DNA from: CAYQPF01 sp964419225
GTDB lineage: Bacteria > Cloacimonadota > Cloacimonadia > Cloacimonadales > CAYQPF01
Assembly: GCA_964419225.1 (NCBI GenBank)
Contig: CAYQPF010000018.1
Coordinates: 1 to 53,578 of the forward strand
Reading direction: 5' to 3'
DNA length: 53,578 bases
How positions within the stretch are numbered: the first letter of the stretch is position 1; every line of letters starts with the position of its first letter. This document shows, one piece after another, positions 40,201 to 49,324 of this stretch. The notes below the pieces were generated by a model that searched no databases, was not told the origin of the DNA, and worked only from the letters and a program-made list of their open reading frames with translations. The translations under genes and the position numbers were made by a program.

Positions 40201-41517
40201 TCACATATTTCTCAGTAAGGAAACTGCTTTATTTTCCAATTCCAGAACTGATTTCAGGACTTTGATCTGCAGATCACGGTCTTGCTGAGTCCAGGGTCTT
40301 GGAACAGGGTCAAAGTTGGAAGGAATTTCTTTCAGATGTTCATTTAAAATTTTAGCTTCATCAAAATAAATATTCATTAGTGCTTCAATCTGATCAGATT
40401 TTACACCGAAACGGGAGTTGTTGGCCTTCAAGTATTCAGCACAATAATTTCTGGCTTCAATCAGACTTTCATAAGTCCACCAATTACCATGACGGGCATT
40501 AGCAAGAGCTTCCGGAGCCAACTCCCGGAAATAAGTTTCATTTGCCAGTTGTTCGATCCAGAAACTATATGCATTCAAACCGGATTGATAGCCATTGTAT
40601 TCTTGAGTTAAGTACATTTCCAGGGCATTAGTCAGGGATTTCTTGTATGCAGTTTTCAAATCAGCAGGTTTATAATTCTGTATAGCATAAATATCCCAAG
40701 GCTGTTTTTGGGCTATTTCGTAACCTTCTGTCTTATCAAAAAAGGTTCTGCACCAGAATTGAGAGCAGTTTTTTTGATAACCTGTAATTAATCCCCATTC
40801 CGGGATTTCTATCATATCAAGGGCAATCGCAGGATAACCTGAATTGATTGAGCTTTGAACCAGTTTTTTCAAATCAGGATTCTGTTGGACTGAAGCATTG
40901 CTGTTTTGGAAATTCTTATCTATAGACAGATAAGAAAAAGAATATCCCAGAGTTGTCAAAATATCTTCACCTATATTCTTTCCGGTACAAGCATCGGGTG
41001 AACTGGGGCAAAAATCCTTGGTTATTTGTACTCTAAAGCCATAACCTGATAAACCCACAAGATCACGGTATTCTGTTTTAACCCCTAACTTTTGTTCCAG
41101 CAGGGCAACACAAGCCAAAAAAGTATTACTTGTAGAATTATTCCAGTCTAAATGTCCATAACCTTCTAAAATTTTTGCATCTTGCAATACAGTATGATCT
41201 GTAAGGTATTCTTTAAAACCAGCACCGAGTTTCCCGCTTGGTATTTGTAAAATTATTTCTTTTTTCCCCCGCAACAGTACAATTTCAACACTAACTTTGG
41301 TTACATTATCGCGTGCCTGAGTGAGTTCAGACAAAAGTGTAATTTTTTGTTTATTATATTTTACGAGAATATCACCAACTTGAGCTCCGGCCTTTTGTAG
41401 AGAAGACTCATTGCCAAAACCGGTAATTTTAAGACAGGTTTCCGATTTAGGGGGTGTTTTAGCATTCAGGATAGAGCAAATGCCAATAATCAGTAAAACA
41501 TAAAATAATTTTCTCAT
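40201..41517 (-). CDS. Exported PDZ-domain protein with BtrH/C39-like region
   Basis: A 438-residue protein with signal peptide (about 1-19), a PDZ domain (about 28-100; GAQVGDILVKYNKQKITLLS, VEIVLLRGKKEIILQI), then a region resembling the BtrH-type C39-like peptidase/acyltransferase fold (about 110-320): LDWNNSTSNTFLACVALLEQ, YPAIALDMIEIPEWGLITGY. The tail (about 320-438) is helical with YSFWIEQLANETYFRELAPE. BtrH-like proteins include transferases; no confident catalytic Cys/His pair was assigned. It is followed on the same strand by the beta-propeller gene and preceded, 50 nt away, by kdsB. The PDZ call is firm, the second domain tentative. Confidence 0.65.
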   Translation of the reverse strand: MRKLFYVLLIIGICSILNAKTPPKSETCLKITGFGNESSLQKAGAQVGDILVKYNKQKITLLSELTQARDNVTKVSVEIVLLRGKKEIILQIPSGKLGAGFKEYLTDHTVLQDAKILEGYGHLDWNNSTSNTFLACVALLEQKLGVKTEYRDLVGLSGYGFRVQITKDFCPSSPDACTGKNIGEDILTTLGYSFSYLSIDKNFQNSNASVQQNPDLKKLVQSSINSGYPAIALDMIEIPEWGLITGYQKNCSQFWCRTFFDKTEGYEIAQKQPWDIYAIQNYKPADLKTAYKKSLTNALEMYLTQEYNGYQSGLNAYSFWIEQLANETYFRELAPEALANARHGNWWTYESLIEARNYCAEYLKANNSRFGVKSDQIEALMNIYFDEAKILNEHLKEIPSNFDPVPRPWTQQDRDLQIKVLKSVLELENKAVSLLRNM

Positions 41518-41567
41518 AAGTTCCTCCTATATACTAAAGCCAGGTCATACTTCAGGCATCTTTCTAT

Positions 41568-42296
41568 TTACCTGGTTATCCAGGCTTCGGCAGCCAGCAG
41601 GTCTTCCGGGGTATCTATGCCGATACCTTTGTACTCAGAAAGCACCATGCGGATTTTATAACCGGCTTCCAGAAAGCGTAATTGTTCCAATTTTTCAACC
41701 TTCTCCAGGAAGGAGACCGGCATTTTAACATAATCCAACAGTACCTGCTTCCTGTAGGCATAAACCCCGATATGCTTGTAATACTGAATGTTGGCGATTT
41801 TATCTCTATTGTAAGGGATCACAGAGCGGGAAAAGTACAAAGCATCTCCCTGTAGATTTACTACCACTTTCACATTATTGGGATTTTCAATATCGACCTG
41901 ATTATCCATTTTATGCATCACAGAAGCCACAGATACTGATGCATTTGAGAACGCTTCTATCATTTTTTGCAGAGGTTCTTTAGTAATGAAAGGCTCATCA
42001 CCCTGAATATTGACAATCACATCAACATCCAGATCCCGGATGACTTCTGCAATTCTGTCGGAACCTGACTGATGTTCGGCAGATGTCATCTTCACTTCGG
42101 CACCGAAACCAAGAGCACAGTCTCTGATTCTGAGATCATCGGTGGCAATTATGATCTGATCAAAAAGTCCGGTAGCTTTTACAGCTTTATAAACATGTTG
42201 AATTATTGGTTTATTCTGCAATAGTACAAGAGGTTTACCTGGAAACCTGGTAGAGGCATATCTGGCGGGAATTACTGCTATTGTTTTCATATTCAT
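41568..42296 (-). CDS. kdsB: CMP-KDO synthetase
   Basis: 3-deoxy-manno-octulosonate cytidylyltransferase activates KDO for lipid A core assembly, indicating an outer membrane with LPS. The 242 residues show VIPARYASTRFPGKPL, EHQSGSDRIAEV, IVNIQGDEPFI and YYKHIGVYAYRKQVL, all diagnostic. The start ATG 42296 overlaps the upstream stop as ATGA; a second ATG at 42290 is possible. No other KDO or lipid A genes are near. Confidence 0.95.
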   Translation of the reverse strand: MNMKTIAVIPARYASTRFPGKPLVLLQNKPIIQHVYKAVKATGLFDQIIIATDDLRIRDCALGFGAEVKMTSAEHQSGSDRIAEVIRDLDVDVIVNIQGDEPFITKEPLQKMIEAFSNASVSVASVMHKMDNQVDIENPNNVKVVVNLQGDALYFSRSVIPYNRDKIANIQYYKHIGVYAYRKQVLLDYVKMPVSFLEKVEKLEQLRFLEAGYKIRMVLSEYKGIGIDTPEDLLAAEAWITR

Positions 42297-43126
42297 TTAC
42301 CTTTTTTTAATTCCATATAAACTAAATAACTGATCAGAGGTCCCCGTTTTTCCATTAATATTCCAATCTGAGAAAATTTGACAGCTCCTGCTTTAGTTAT
42401 TGTTTCAATTGTAATGGCATTGGACAAATCTTCATTACGCTGTTTGATCATTGATTTCACTATTTTAGATTCATACTTGGCGATCTCCCGTAAAGCTAAT
42501 TCCTGAGCTTCTTCCCAAGCTTCAACAAGTTCTGCAGAGCGTGAAAATCCATATCCGTAGATGCCAGCATCGGCAGTTTTTACACCCAGATCACAAAACC
42601 AGGCTGGTTTTTCTTTTAAGGTTGTTTGCTGAGCTGTTGAGTCGATGGAAAATTTACTGGTGGAATCCGGTGTATATCGAAACAGCATGAGTTTGTATGA
42701 AGGTAAAGTGCAACTACTGACTTCTTTCAGGGAGCTTGCCAGTCTGTACATAAGTGAAGTATCAGCACTCACAGTATGATTGAATTCTGCTGATTCGTCA
42801 AAGGCACTGTTATTATCATCTGCATAGATGCGGGCTAGTTTGGCTATATTGTAGGAACTTGTATTCCGGCTGAGTGATACTGCAGCCATACTCTTAGCAA
42901 ATTCATCATTATAATCTTTGTCAGAAGTATTTGGAGCAATGCCGATAACTGTAGAGGTGTCCTGAGGTGGATTTGTCACCCAGGCTGGTAAGGGTACCTG
43001 CAGATACTCAACAGATTTAGCTGGTTTTACAGGAGGTATCACGGGAGATATATCCTTCTTCTTCCCTGCAGATAATGCAGTAATGCTGAACAAAACAAAT
43101 AAAACAATCAGCAATCTATTCTTCAT
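42293..43126 (-). CDS. Exported LPP20-like protein
   Basis: The 277-residue protein has a signal peptide (MKNRLLIVLFVLFSITALSA) and an LPP20-like pattern: PAWFCDLGVKTADAGIYGYG, FSRSAELVEAWEEAQELALR with the conserved Ala-rich helix. A second, more divergent copy of the W-P...G pattern is at about 48-80 (LPAWVTNPPQDTSTVIGIAP). There is no lipobox Cys, so it is probably soluble in the periplasm, unlike the named lipoprotein. Its stop overlaps the kdsB start, so the two are translated together. Function unknown. Confidence 0.75.
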   Translation of the reverse strand: MKNRLLIVLFVLFSITALSAGKKKDISPVIPPVKPAKSVEYLQVPLPAWVTNPPQDTSTVIGIAPNTSDKDYNDEFAKSMAAVSLSRNTSSYNIAKLARIYADDNNSAFDESAEFNHTVSADTSLMYRLASSLKEVSSCTLPSYKLMLFRYTPDSTSKFSIDSTAQQTTLKEKPAWFCDLGVKTADAGIYGYGFSRSAELVEAWEEAQELALREIAKYESKIVKSMIKQRNEDLSNAITIETITKAGAVKFSQIGILMEKRGPLISYLVYMELKKGK

Positions 43127-43236
43127 AACTTTACCTCAAACATACTTAATGTGGATTATTTTAGGAATTGTCAGAATAAAGTCAACCCATTATTTTTGTA
43201 ACTACAGAGGTGATTTTTCGAGAATGATTACATAAG

Positions 43237-43270
43237 GATGGACGATATGGACTATATGGACAATATAGAC
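43237..43270 (+). repeat. ATGGAC array, copy 4
   Basis: ATGGACGATATGGACTAT, then ATGGACAATATAGAC. Period 9, in the 240-nt gap between the LPP20-like gene and the endonuclease terminator. The rest of the gap shows nothing else. Confidence 0.75.
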
Positions 43271-43307
43271 AAACTCAAGAATAATATGGAATAAAGCAGA
43301 ACATAAG

Positions 43308-43332
43308 AAAAAGAGACGCCTTTCAGCGTCTC
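43308..43332 (-). terminator. Intrinsic terminator of the obgE-endonuclease operon
   Basis: On the minus strand GAGACGC (43332-43326) pairs with GCGTCTC (43319-43313) around a 6-nt loop, followed by five Ts. It is 34 nt past the endonuclease stop. Confidence 0.9.
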
Positions 43333-43366
43333 AAAATTTGAAGTTTCTCTATGATTATGTCACTCG

Positions 43367-44992
43367 TTACTTGACTAATAGCATTTTTCTGTTCTCGATC
43401 TTGTTCTCAGAAATAAGTCGGCAGAAGTAAATACCTGAAGGCTGATTTTTACCATTCAGATCATTACCGTTCCAGACGATTTTATGATTACCCTGAGAGT
43501 AGTTTTTTTCCTGAACTTTATTGATCATCTGGCCTTTAGCATTATAAATGATAATAGAGATCATTTCATTAGCTTTAGTATGAAAGCTGATGGTAGTAGT
43601 CGGGTTAAAAGGATTGGGATAAATGGTCAGCTTATGAGAGTCTGCAGCCTGAACCTGATCCTGAATACCAACAGCACCCGTACCTGCAGCATTAATTATA
43701 TAAGTACCTACATTTGTAACAATTGTAATTGTTCCGCTGTAATCAATCAATTCTGTAGGATGGAAGGTAATAGTTAGATTTGAGAAAGCAGCAGGAGAAA
43801 CGGAATTATTTTGGTTTTGCAAAGTAAAGGCAGAATTGGATGAAGATACGCTTGTAATATTCAGAGTATTTGTTCCTGAATTTCCAAGAGGTACGACAAT
43901 ATCGCATGTTGAGTTGATTTGAACATTTGAGAAATTTACATTATCTAAAGGATTATAGAAAGCAGCAGTTTTTGGTCTGGTTGCAGTAGTACTGATACTG
44001 TAGATTCTATCCAGAAAATCGGGATGATCAACGAAAGGATTACGATTGTCCTGATAATCTTCGACATCGTTATTCCTATTGATTTCTTTAGTACTTACCG
44101 GATCAAAATAGTACCATTGTCTCAGAGTAGTTTCCTGGGAATTGAGGAAACTGCTGGGGTTATTGTAGCAGATGGCAAAATAAAACATAGCTCTGGCACA
44201 ATCACCTTTGTGGGCATCACGTGGTTCGAAGACTGTAACACCGTTGGCATTTGTACCACGGCTGGAGCCACCTTGGGCCCAATTTGAATTCACAACATCG
44301 CCAAAAGGAAGATTGCCTCTAACAGAATTCGCTTGGGAATTCGTAGGATATAGATGATAAAGATCAGCTTTCGCAGCACCAGTTGCACCCATACTCTGCG
44401 GCCAGGTATGCTCGGTATTCATTACTTCGTTTGCAGGAATATCATCAGTTTCAACCATTTGGCCGGTATAAACGCATTCTACAAATCCATTAACGTTGTC
44501 CACATCACTGAACATAATTTCTCTGGCATTATCATAACCCAAATTTGTATGGTTAACTACAGCATTATGCAGAGCTGTCTTTAACTCATTATCAAAAAGA
44601 TTATAGGTTGTGGAATACCCATTATTGGGATATTTACAAGTACTGTTGGCGGGGATAGCATAGGAATAGGATTTACTTGGATCATTAAAATAATAAATAT
44701 CCTGATAATAAACATTCTGTTTGCCTGTAAATCTGGCTGTTAAATAAAGACTGTCCTGCGGACTGAGAGTAAAAATGGAGTCTGTTATTGAAAAGCAGTT
44801 GTTAAAATGTTGAACCTGAAAATTGTATGTAACTGTTCCTGTGTTTTTTACATAGAATCCCTGAGTTGACTGAACATTAGTGGTAGTGTTTCCAAAACCA
44901 ATGCTGGTAGTGGAGAAGAAAAGTGAATTGTCTGCGATTAAGATGAGTGCAAAGCAGACAAAAAGGAGAGCGAGGAGAGTTTTCTTTAGCAT
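43367..44992 (-). CDS. Secreted endonuclease I with sorting domain
   Basis: A 541-residue protein. It has a signal peptide (about 1-20), an Ig-like ASH-type domain (about 22-105), and an endonuclease I domain (about 115-330) of the beta-beta-alpha-metal type, with likely catalytic His195 in MNTEHTWPQSM and conserved DLYHLYPTNSQANSVRGNLP and RDAHKGDCARAMFYF. A second ASH-like domain (about 345-440) and a FlgD-like sorting domain (YPNPFNPTTTISF to YFCRLISENKIENRKML) follow. It probably degrades DNA outside the cell, for nutrients or matrix breakdown. It is the last gene of the operon with obgE, dprA and rph, an uncommon neighbour for them. Confidence 0.9.
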   Translation of the reverse strand: MLKKTLLALLFVCFALILIADNSLFFSTTSIGFGNTTTNVQSTQGFYVKNTGTVTYNFQVQHFNNCFSITDSIFTLSPQDSLYLTARFTGKQNVYYQDIYYFNDPSKSYSYAIPANSTCKYPNNGYSTTYNLFDNELKTALHNAVVNHTNLGYDNAREIMFSDVDNVNGFVECVYTGQMVETDDIPANEVMNTEHTWPQSMGATGAAKADLYHLYPTNSQANSVRGNLPFGDVVNSNWAQGGSSRGTNANGVTVFEPRDAHKGDCARAMFYFAICYNNPSSFLNSQETTLRQWYYFDPVSTKEINRNNDVEDYQDNRNPFVDHPDFLDRIYSISTTATRPKTAAFYNPLDNVNFSNVQINSTCDIVVPLGNSGTNTLNITSVSSSNSAFTLQNQNNSVSPAAFSNLTITFHPTELIDYSGTITIVTNVGTYIINAAGTGAVGIQDQVQAADSHKLTIYPNPFNPTTTISFHTKANEMISIIIYNAKGQMINKVQEKNYSQGNHKIVWNGNDLNGKNQPSGIYFCRLISENKIENRKMLLVK

Positions 44993-45005
44993 AATATTTC
45001 CTTCT

Positions 45006-45701
45006 TTAGCTGATATTTAGAGCTTTCTTTTGCTCATTGATAAGTTGTTTGATTCCCAGTTCCGCGATGCCGATCAGTTCGTCGAGTTGTTCCTTATCGA
45101 ACAATTTATGTTCTGCAGTGCCTTGAATCTCGACGAATTTGCCGGACTCAGTCATGACAATATTCATATCAACCTGGGCATTGGAATCTTCAAAATAGCA
45201 AAGATCAAGTACAGGTCTGTCCTCAAGCATTCCCACGCTTATAGCTGCCACAAATTCTATGAGAGGGTTCTGGGTTATTTTTTCTTCGGAGATCATTCTT
45301 TCAAATGCATCATAAAGAGCAATACAGGCTCCTGTTACAGATGCAGTTCTGGTTCCACCGTCTGCCTGGATCACATCACAATCGATCAAAGCCGTGTATC
45401 CTGGGAAAAGGGACATATCGACCACAGCCCGGAGTGATCTGCCGATCATTCTCTGGATTTCAGCGGTGCGTCCGTTCTGCTTTCCGGTAACAGATTCTCT
45501 ACGGCAACGGCTGTGAGTACTGCGTGGAAGCATTCCATATTCTGCAGTGATCCAGCCCTGATTAGCGTCTCTTAAAAAAGGGGGAACGGTAGCTTCTATT
45601 GTTACATTACAGATTACTTTTGTATTTCCGGTTTCAATTAAAACCGAACCTTCAGGATGCAGTAAATAGTTTCTGGTTATTTTTGTAGGTCTTTTATTCA
45701 T
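45006..45701 (-). CDS. rph: Ribonuclease PH
   Basis: It trims tRNA 3' ends by phosphorolysis. The 231 residues carry ITRNYLLHPEGSVLIETGNT, AEYGMLPRSTHSR, GRTAEIQRMIGRSLRA, DCDVIQADGGTRTASVTGA and VDMNIVMTESGKFVEIQGTA. It is slightly short at the N-terminus, where many members have RPDGR. AAAAGGAG precedes ATG 45701. It is 11 nt downstream of dprA and 13 nt upstream of the endonuclease gene. Confidence 0.95.
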   Translation of the reverse strand: MNKRPTKITRNYLLHPEGSVLIETGNTKVICNVTIEATVPPFLRDANQGWITAEYGMLPRSTHSRCRRESVTGKQNGRTAEIQRMIGRSLRAVVDMSLFPGYTALIDCDVIQADGGTRTASVTGACIALYDAFERMISEEKITQNPLIEFVAAISVGMLEDRPVLDLCYFEDSNAQVDMNIVMTESGKFVEIQGTAEHKLFDKEQLDELIGIAELGIKQLINEQKKALNIS

Positions 45702-45712
45702 AATAACTCCTT

Positions 45713-46804
45713 TTAATACATAGCGATAAACTTATTCCCGGCAATTCTTTTGATGACATTCTTTAATTCCAGCATCAGAAGAATTGAGGACAATTCACCA
45801 ATATTCATGTCCGATTTAGTTAATATACTGTCAAAATCAATATCAGGTTTTGTTTCTGCAATGAGTTGATAGATCTTTTCTTCCTGTGATTCCAAATCCG
45901 GGAAAAGCGTCGTTTGTTCGCTATTACCTGAACTTAGATTAAATACTTCCAGGATATCCTGTGGTTTACTTATGATATTTGCACCTTGTTTTATCAGGAA
46001 ATTCGGCCCTTCGGAGGTTTCCTGATTGGCATTACCAGGTAAAGCAAATATCTCCCGATTCTGTTCTAAGGCAAATTTGGCAGTGATCATGGCACCACTT
46101 TGCTTTTTCCCTTCAACTACGATCGTACCGAGAGAGAGTCCGCTGATAATTCTGTTTCTATTCACGAAATTCCATTTGTCGATTTTGGCAAATGGAAGAT
46201 ATTCACTGATCAGACAGCCATTCAGCAGAATATTATCAGAAAGAGTTTTATTGAACGAGGGGAATATCACATCCTGTCCTGTTCCTAAAACTGCTACAGT
46301 TCGGCCGTTATTTTTCAAGCAGGATTTATGAGCCTGAGTATCAATACCTTCAGCAAGACCACTCACTATGGTAAATCCATTTTGAACCAGAACTTCGGTA
46401 ATTTTATCAGTCATCATCCGGCCATAGTTGGTGGGTTTACGAGTACCTACAACAGCGATAGAACGTCTGAAATCTTCTTTTTTAAAATCACCTTTCACAA
46501 AAAGAAACAAGGGAGGTCCATAGATGTTCTTCAGACAAAACGGATAATCTTCATCCAAATAGGTGATAAATCTGATCTGCTGTTTCTCCAAAAATAAGCT
46601 GATCCTGTCCCATTCCGGAAAGTCCTGCTGAGATTGCAGAACTTTTTTAGTACCGGGATTAATAAAATCCAGACTATCGATTTCGGGAGATTTCTTCCCA
46701 AGATAATTAACAGGATCGCCCAGCTGCTTGATTATTTTCAAGCTCTTGGCGTATCCGATTTCCGGAGTATTAAATAATTGGAGCCAGGCTTTAGTTCTCT
46801 GCAT
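45713..46804 (-). CDS. dprA: DNA processing protein DprA
   Basis: DprA loads RecA on incoming single-stranded DNA during transformation. The 363 residues have the Rossmann-like core with AVVGTRKPTNYGR, SGLAEGIDTQAHKSCL, TVAVLGTGQDVIFP, and FVNRNRIISGLS, plus a C-terminal winged helix (about 300-363). It overlaps obgE by 14 nt. A DNA-uptake protein next to a secreted nuclease in one operon is a notable combination. Confidence 0.95.
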   Translation of the reverse strand: MQRTKAWLQLFNTPEIGYAKSLKIIKQLGDPVNYLGKKSPEIDSLDFINPGTKKVLQSQQDFPEWDRISLFLEKQQIRFITYLDEDYPFCLKNIYGPPLFLFVKGDFKKEDFRRSIAVVGTRKPTNYGRMMTDKITEVLVQNGFTIVSGLAEGIDTQAHKSCLKNNGRTVAVLGTGQDVIFPSFNKTLSDNILLNGCLISEYLPFAKIDKWNFVNRNRIISGLSLGTIVVEGKKQSGAMITAKFALEQNREIFALPGNANQETSEGPNFLIKQGANIISKPQDILEVFNLSSGNSEQTTLFPDLESQEEKIYQLIAETKPDIDFDSILTKSDMNIGELSSILLMLELKNVIKRIAGNKFIAMY

Positions 46805-47810
46805 TTTCTTTTGTAATCAGTTCCTCTAATTTTAGTTTAAGTTTTTTTATGTTTTTATTCGCGACTGATGATATGGTCATGATATCTTCTTTGATATGAT
46901 TCTTGAAGATCTTTTTCAATTCTGCAGTTCTTGTTTTTTGAGTTTCCGCATCAAGCATATCCAGCTTACTCAGGACAATTAAATGCGGTTTTTTGTCGAG
47001 ATATGTATCATAAAGATGAAGTTCTTTTTTAAGAATTTGATAATCCTGGAAAGGATCAGTAGAGTTAATATCGATCAGGAACAAAAGGATCTTTGTTCTT
47101 TGGATATGTCTTAAAAACTGAGTTCCTAAGCCTTTTCCATCATGTGCACCTTCAATTATTCCCGGGATATCAGCCATGACACAGGAGCGGAAGTCATCGA
47201 AGCTGATCACTCCTAACGAAGGTTCCAGAGTGGTGAATTCATAGTCAGCAATTTTTGGCCGTGCAGCCGAAACAACGCTGAGTAAGGTTGATTTGCCTGC
47301 ATTAGGGAACCCTACCAAACCGATATCAGCCATGAGTTTTAACTCAAGTTCCAGATCAAAATGTTCACCCGGTCTGCCATCCTGGGCATAACGGGGAGCT
47401 CTGTTTGTGCTGGAAACAAAGTGGGCATTACCGCGTCCGCCTCTTCCACCGATAGCGATCACTTCCTGTTGGTTATGTGCGGTGATCTCGACCATCAGTT
47501 CTTTTTTGCCATCAGTAATATCATAGATCATAGTTCCCAACGGGACTTTAATGAACACGTCATCCCCTCCGGCTCCGATCATATTGTTACCCTGACCATT
47601 ATCACCTTTCTTTGCTTTGAAGATCTTATTGTATTTAAAATATAACAAGGTGTTGATATTCTCATCACCTACTGCGATAACGGCTCCGCCCTTACCACCG
47701 TCTCCGCCGTCGGGTCCACCTTTGGCGACAAATTTCTCTCTGCGGAAACCTACACATCCGTGGCCGCCGTTTCCCGACTCCACCTTAATTCTGGCATAAT
47801 CTATAAACAT
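46791..47810 (-). CDS. obgE: GTPase Obg/CgtA
   Basis: A ribosome-assembly and stress GTPase. The 339 residues start with the glycine-rich Obg fold (VESGNGGHGCVGFRREKFV, GGPDGGDGGKGG), then the G domain: GFPNAGKSTLLSVV (G1), DYEFTTLEPSLG (G2), MADIPGIIEGAHDGKGLG (G3), LSKLDML (G4). It heads the operon obgE-dprA-rph-endonuclease. The SPFH operon terminator lies just upstream. Confidence 0.97.
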   Translation of the reverse strand: MFIDYARIKVESGNGGHGCVGFRREKFVAKGGPDGGDGGKGGAVIAVGDENINTLLYFKYNKIFKAKKGDNGQGNNMIGAGGDDVFIKVPLGTMIYDITDGKKELMVEITAHNQQEVIAIGGRGGRGNAHFVSSTNRAPRYAQDGRPGEHFDLELELKLMADIGLVGFPNAGKSTLLSVVSAARPKIADYEFTTLEPSLGVISFDDFRSCVMADIPGIIEGAHDGKGLGTQFLRHIQRTKILLFLIDINSTDPFQDYQILKKELHLYDTYLDKKPHLIVLSKLDMLDAETQKTRTAELKKIFKNHIKEDIMTISSVANKNIKKLKLKLEELITKENAEN

Positions 47811-47828
47811 ATTTTTTTACCCTATTCA

Positions 47829-47865
47829 TAAAATAATCGGCTTGTTACTTTAAACAAGCCGATTA
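47829..47865 (-). terminator. Intrinsic terminator of the eight-gene DUF362-SPFH operon
   Basis: A perfect 13-bp stem (47834-47846 with 47853-47865, TAATCGGCTTGTT) with a 6-nt loop. On the minus strand it is followed by TTTTAT. It lies between the SPFH stop and obgE. Confidence 0.88.
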
Positions 47866-47913
47866 AAGATTTTTGTTTGTGTTATTAAGTCAAGTTTATT
47901 CCCATGTTTGACA

Positions 47914-48870
47914 TCAGGATCTGAAAACTTTCTCCAAAGATTTTACAGAGCCCATGATCGCAGCCGCTTCATAGGGAATTACAACCGTTTTATCGCCTTT
48001 CTGAACTATTTCATGGAAGGCGGCAATATATTTCAAAGTAAGTAAATATTGAGCAGGATCTACATTAGTTGCGGACAGAACTGCAGTTACTTTCCGAACT
48101 GCTTCAGCCTCAGCCTCGGCCACCAGCAATCTGGATTTGGCTTCACCTTCAGCTCTGGCGATAAGTCCATTTCTGTCTCCTTCAGCAACGAGGATCTGAG
48201 CTAATTTATCACCTTCTGCAACCAGGATTTTAGCTCTTTTGTCTCTTTCAGCTCGCATTTGTTTTTCCATAGCATTACGAATTTCCTGAGGAGGATTGAT
48301 ATCTTGTAATTCTACACGATTCACTTTCACACCCCATTTATCAGTGGCTTCATCCAGAATATCTCTCAGTTTTGTATTAATTGTATCTCTTGAGGTAAGT
48401 GTCTTGTCGAGATCCAACTCACCAATTACATTTCTCAGGGTGGTTTGAGTTAATTTTTCAATGGCATCAGGCAGATTGGCGATTTCATATACAGCTTTAA
48501 ATGGGTCTGTAATTTGAAAGTAAATCATAGCATTGATCTCAATTGAAACATTATCACTAGTAATTACATTTTGTTTGGGAAAGTCATAAACGCTTTCTCT
48601 TAAATCAATTCTATTCTCTGTTTTGATATATACCACAGAAGCCCCGCGATAATCAGTTTTTACATATCTCCAGTTGTAGGATCTTGATCTGTCCACAACC
48701 GGCCAGATAATATGCAGACCGCTTGCCAGGGTGCGATGGTATTTACCAAGTCTTTCTATGATGACTACTTCTGCCTGGCGTACAATTATTAAGCCCTTGG
48801 ATATCAAAGATATTACAAAAATAGCTACAATTGCTACTAAAAACAAAGTGCCCAAGCTTGAAATTAACAT
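47914..48870 (-). CDS. SPFH/band 7 membrane protein (stomatin/QmcA-like)
   Basis: A 318-residue protein with an N-terminal membrane helix (about 5-27) and an SPFH domain: VRQAEVVIIERLGKYHRTLA, GLHIIWPVVDR, DNVSIEINAMIYFQITDPFK, and ELDLDKTLTSRDTINTKL. The C-terminal coiled coil has the repeats LAQILVAEGDRNGLIARAEG. Such proteins form membrane microdomain scaffolds. It overlaps the NfeD gene by 1 nt, the classic stomatin-NfeD pair. AAAGGAGG precedes ATG. Confidence 0.93.
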   Translation of the reverse strand: MLISSLGTLFLVAIVAIFVISLISKGLIIVRQAEVVIIERLGKYHRTLASGLHIIWPVVDRSRSYNWRYVKTDYRGASVVYIKTENRIDLRESVYDFPKQNVITSDNVSIEINAMIYFQITDPFKAVYEIANLPDAIEKLTQTTLRNVIGELDLDKTLTSRDTINTKLRDILDEATDKWGVKVNRVELQDINPPQEIRNAMEKQMRAERDKRAKILVAEGDKLAQILVAEGDRNGLIARAEGEAKSRLLVAEAEAEAVRKVTAVLSATNVDPAQYLLTLKYIAAFHEIVQKGDKTVVIPYEAAAIMGSVKSLEKVFRS

Positions 48871-49301
48871 TATTCCTCCTTTAATAAATCAACTATTAAT
48901 TTGTTACCTTCCAAATCCTTGATCAGAATCTTCTGACCTGACTCAATTTTTTCATTTTTGATACTAACAGCAGACCATTCTTCCCCGCCAATTTTAACAT
49001 AACCTTTACCTTCTGCTTCGATGGTTTTGGTCACGATACCGGTTTTACCTTTCAAAGCATACATATTAGTTTCTGTCGGATTGGAAGAAAGTATTTTCTT
49101 GCTGAATTTCCGCATGGATAGAAAAACCAAGAATGCAGATAGTGCAAAGATTAAAAACTGAATAGGCACATTAACAAATTTTGCCACCAGGCCGGTCACA
49201 ATTGCTGCTACACCAAAACTCAAAAAGACAAAACCTGTAGTCATAATTTCGATAATGATACAGAGAATACCTGCAATCATCCAAATAATCCAGGGTTCCA
49301 T
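48870..49301 (-). CDS. NfeD-family membrane protein (short form)
   Basis: A 143-residue short NfeD with two or three membrane segments in 1-70 (WIIWMIAGILCIIIEIMTTG, VFLSFGVAAIVTGLVAKFV) and a C-terminal OB-fold (GKTGIVTKTIEAEGKGYVKI, GEEWSAVS). Short NfeD proteins pair with SPFH proteins and shape membrane microdomains. The serine protease part of long NfeD is absent, as expected. It follows the cheX-like gene by 23 nt, so it probably belongs to the same transcript. Confidence 0.9.
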   Translation of the reverse strand: MEPWIIWMIAGILCIIIEIMTTGFVFLSFGVAAIVTGLVAKFVNVPIQFLIFALSAFLVFLSMRKFSKKILSSNPTETNMYALKGKTGIVTKTIEAEGKGYVKIGGEEWSAVSIKNEKIESGQKILIKDLEGNKLIVDLLKEE

Positions 49302-49324
49302 TTATACCTCCTTAATTAGGTTAT

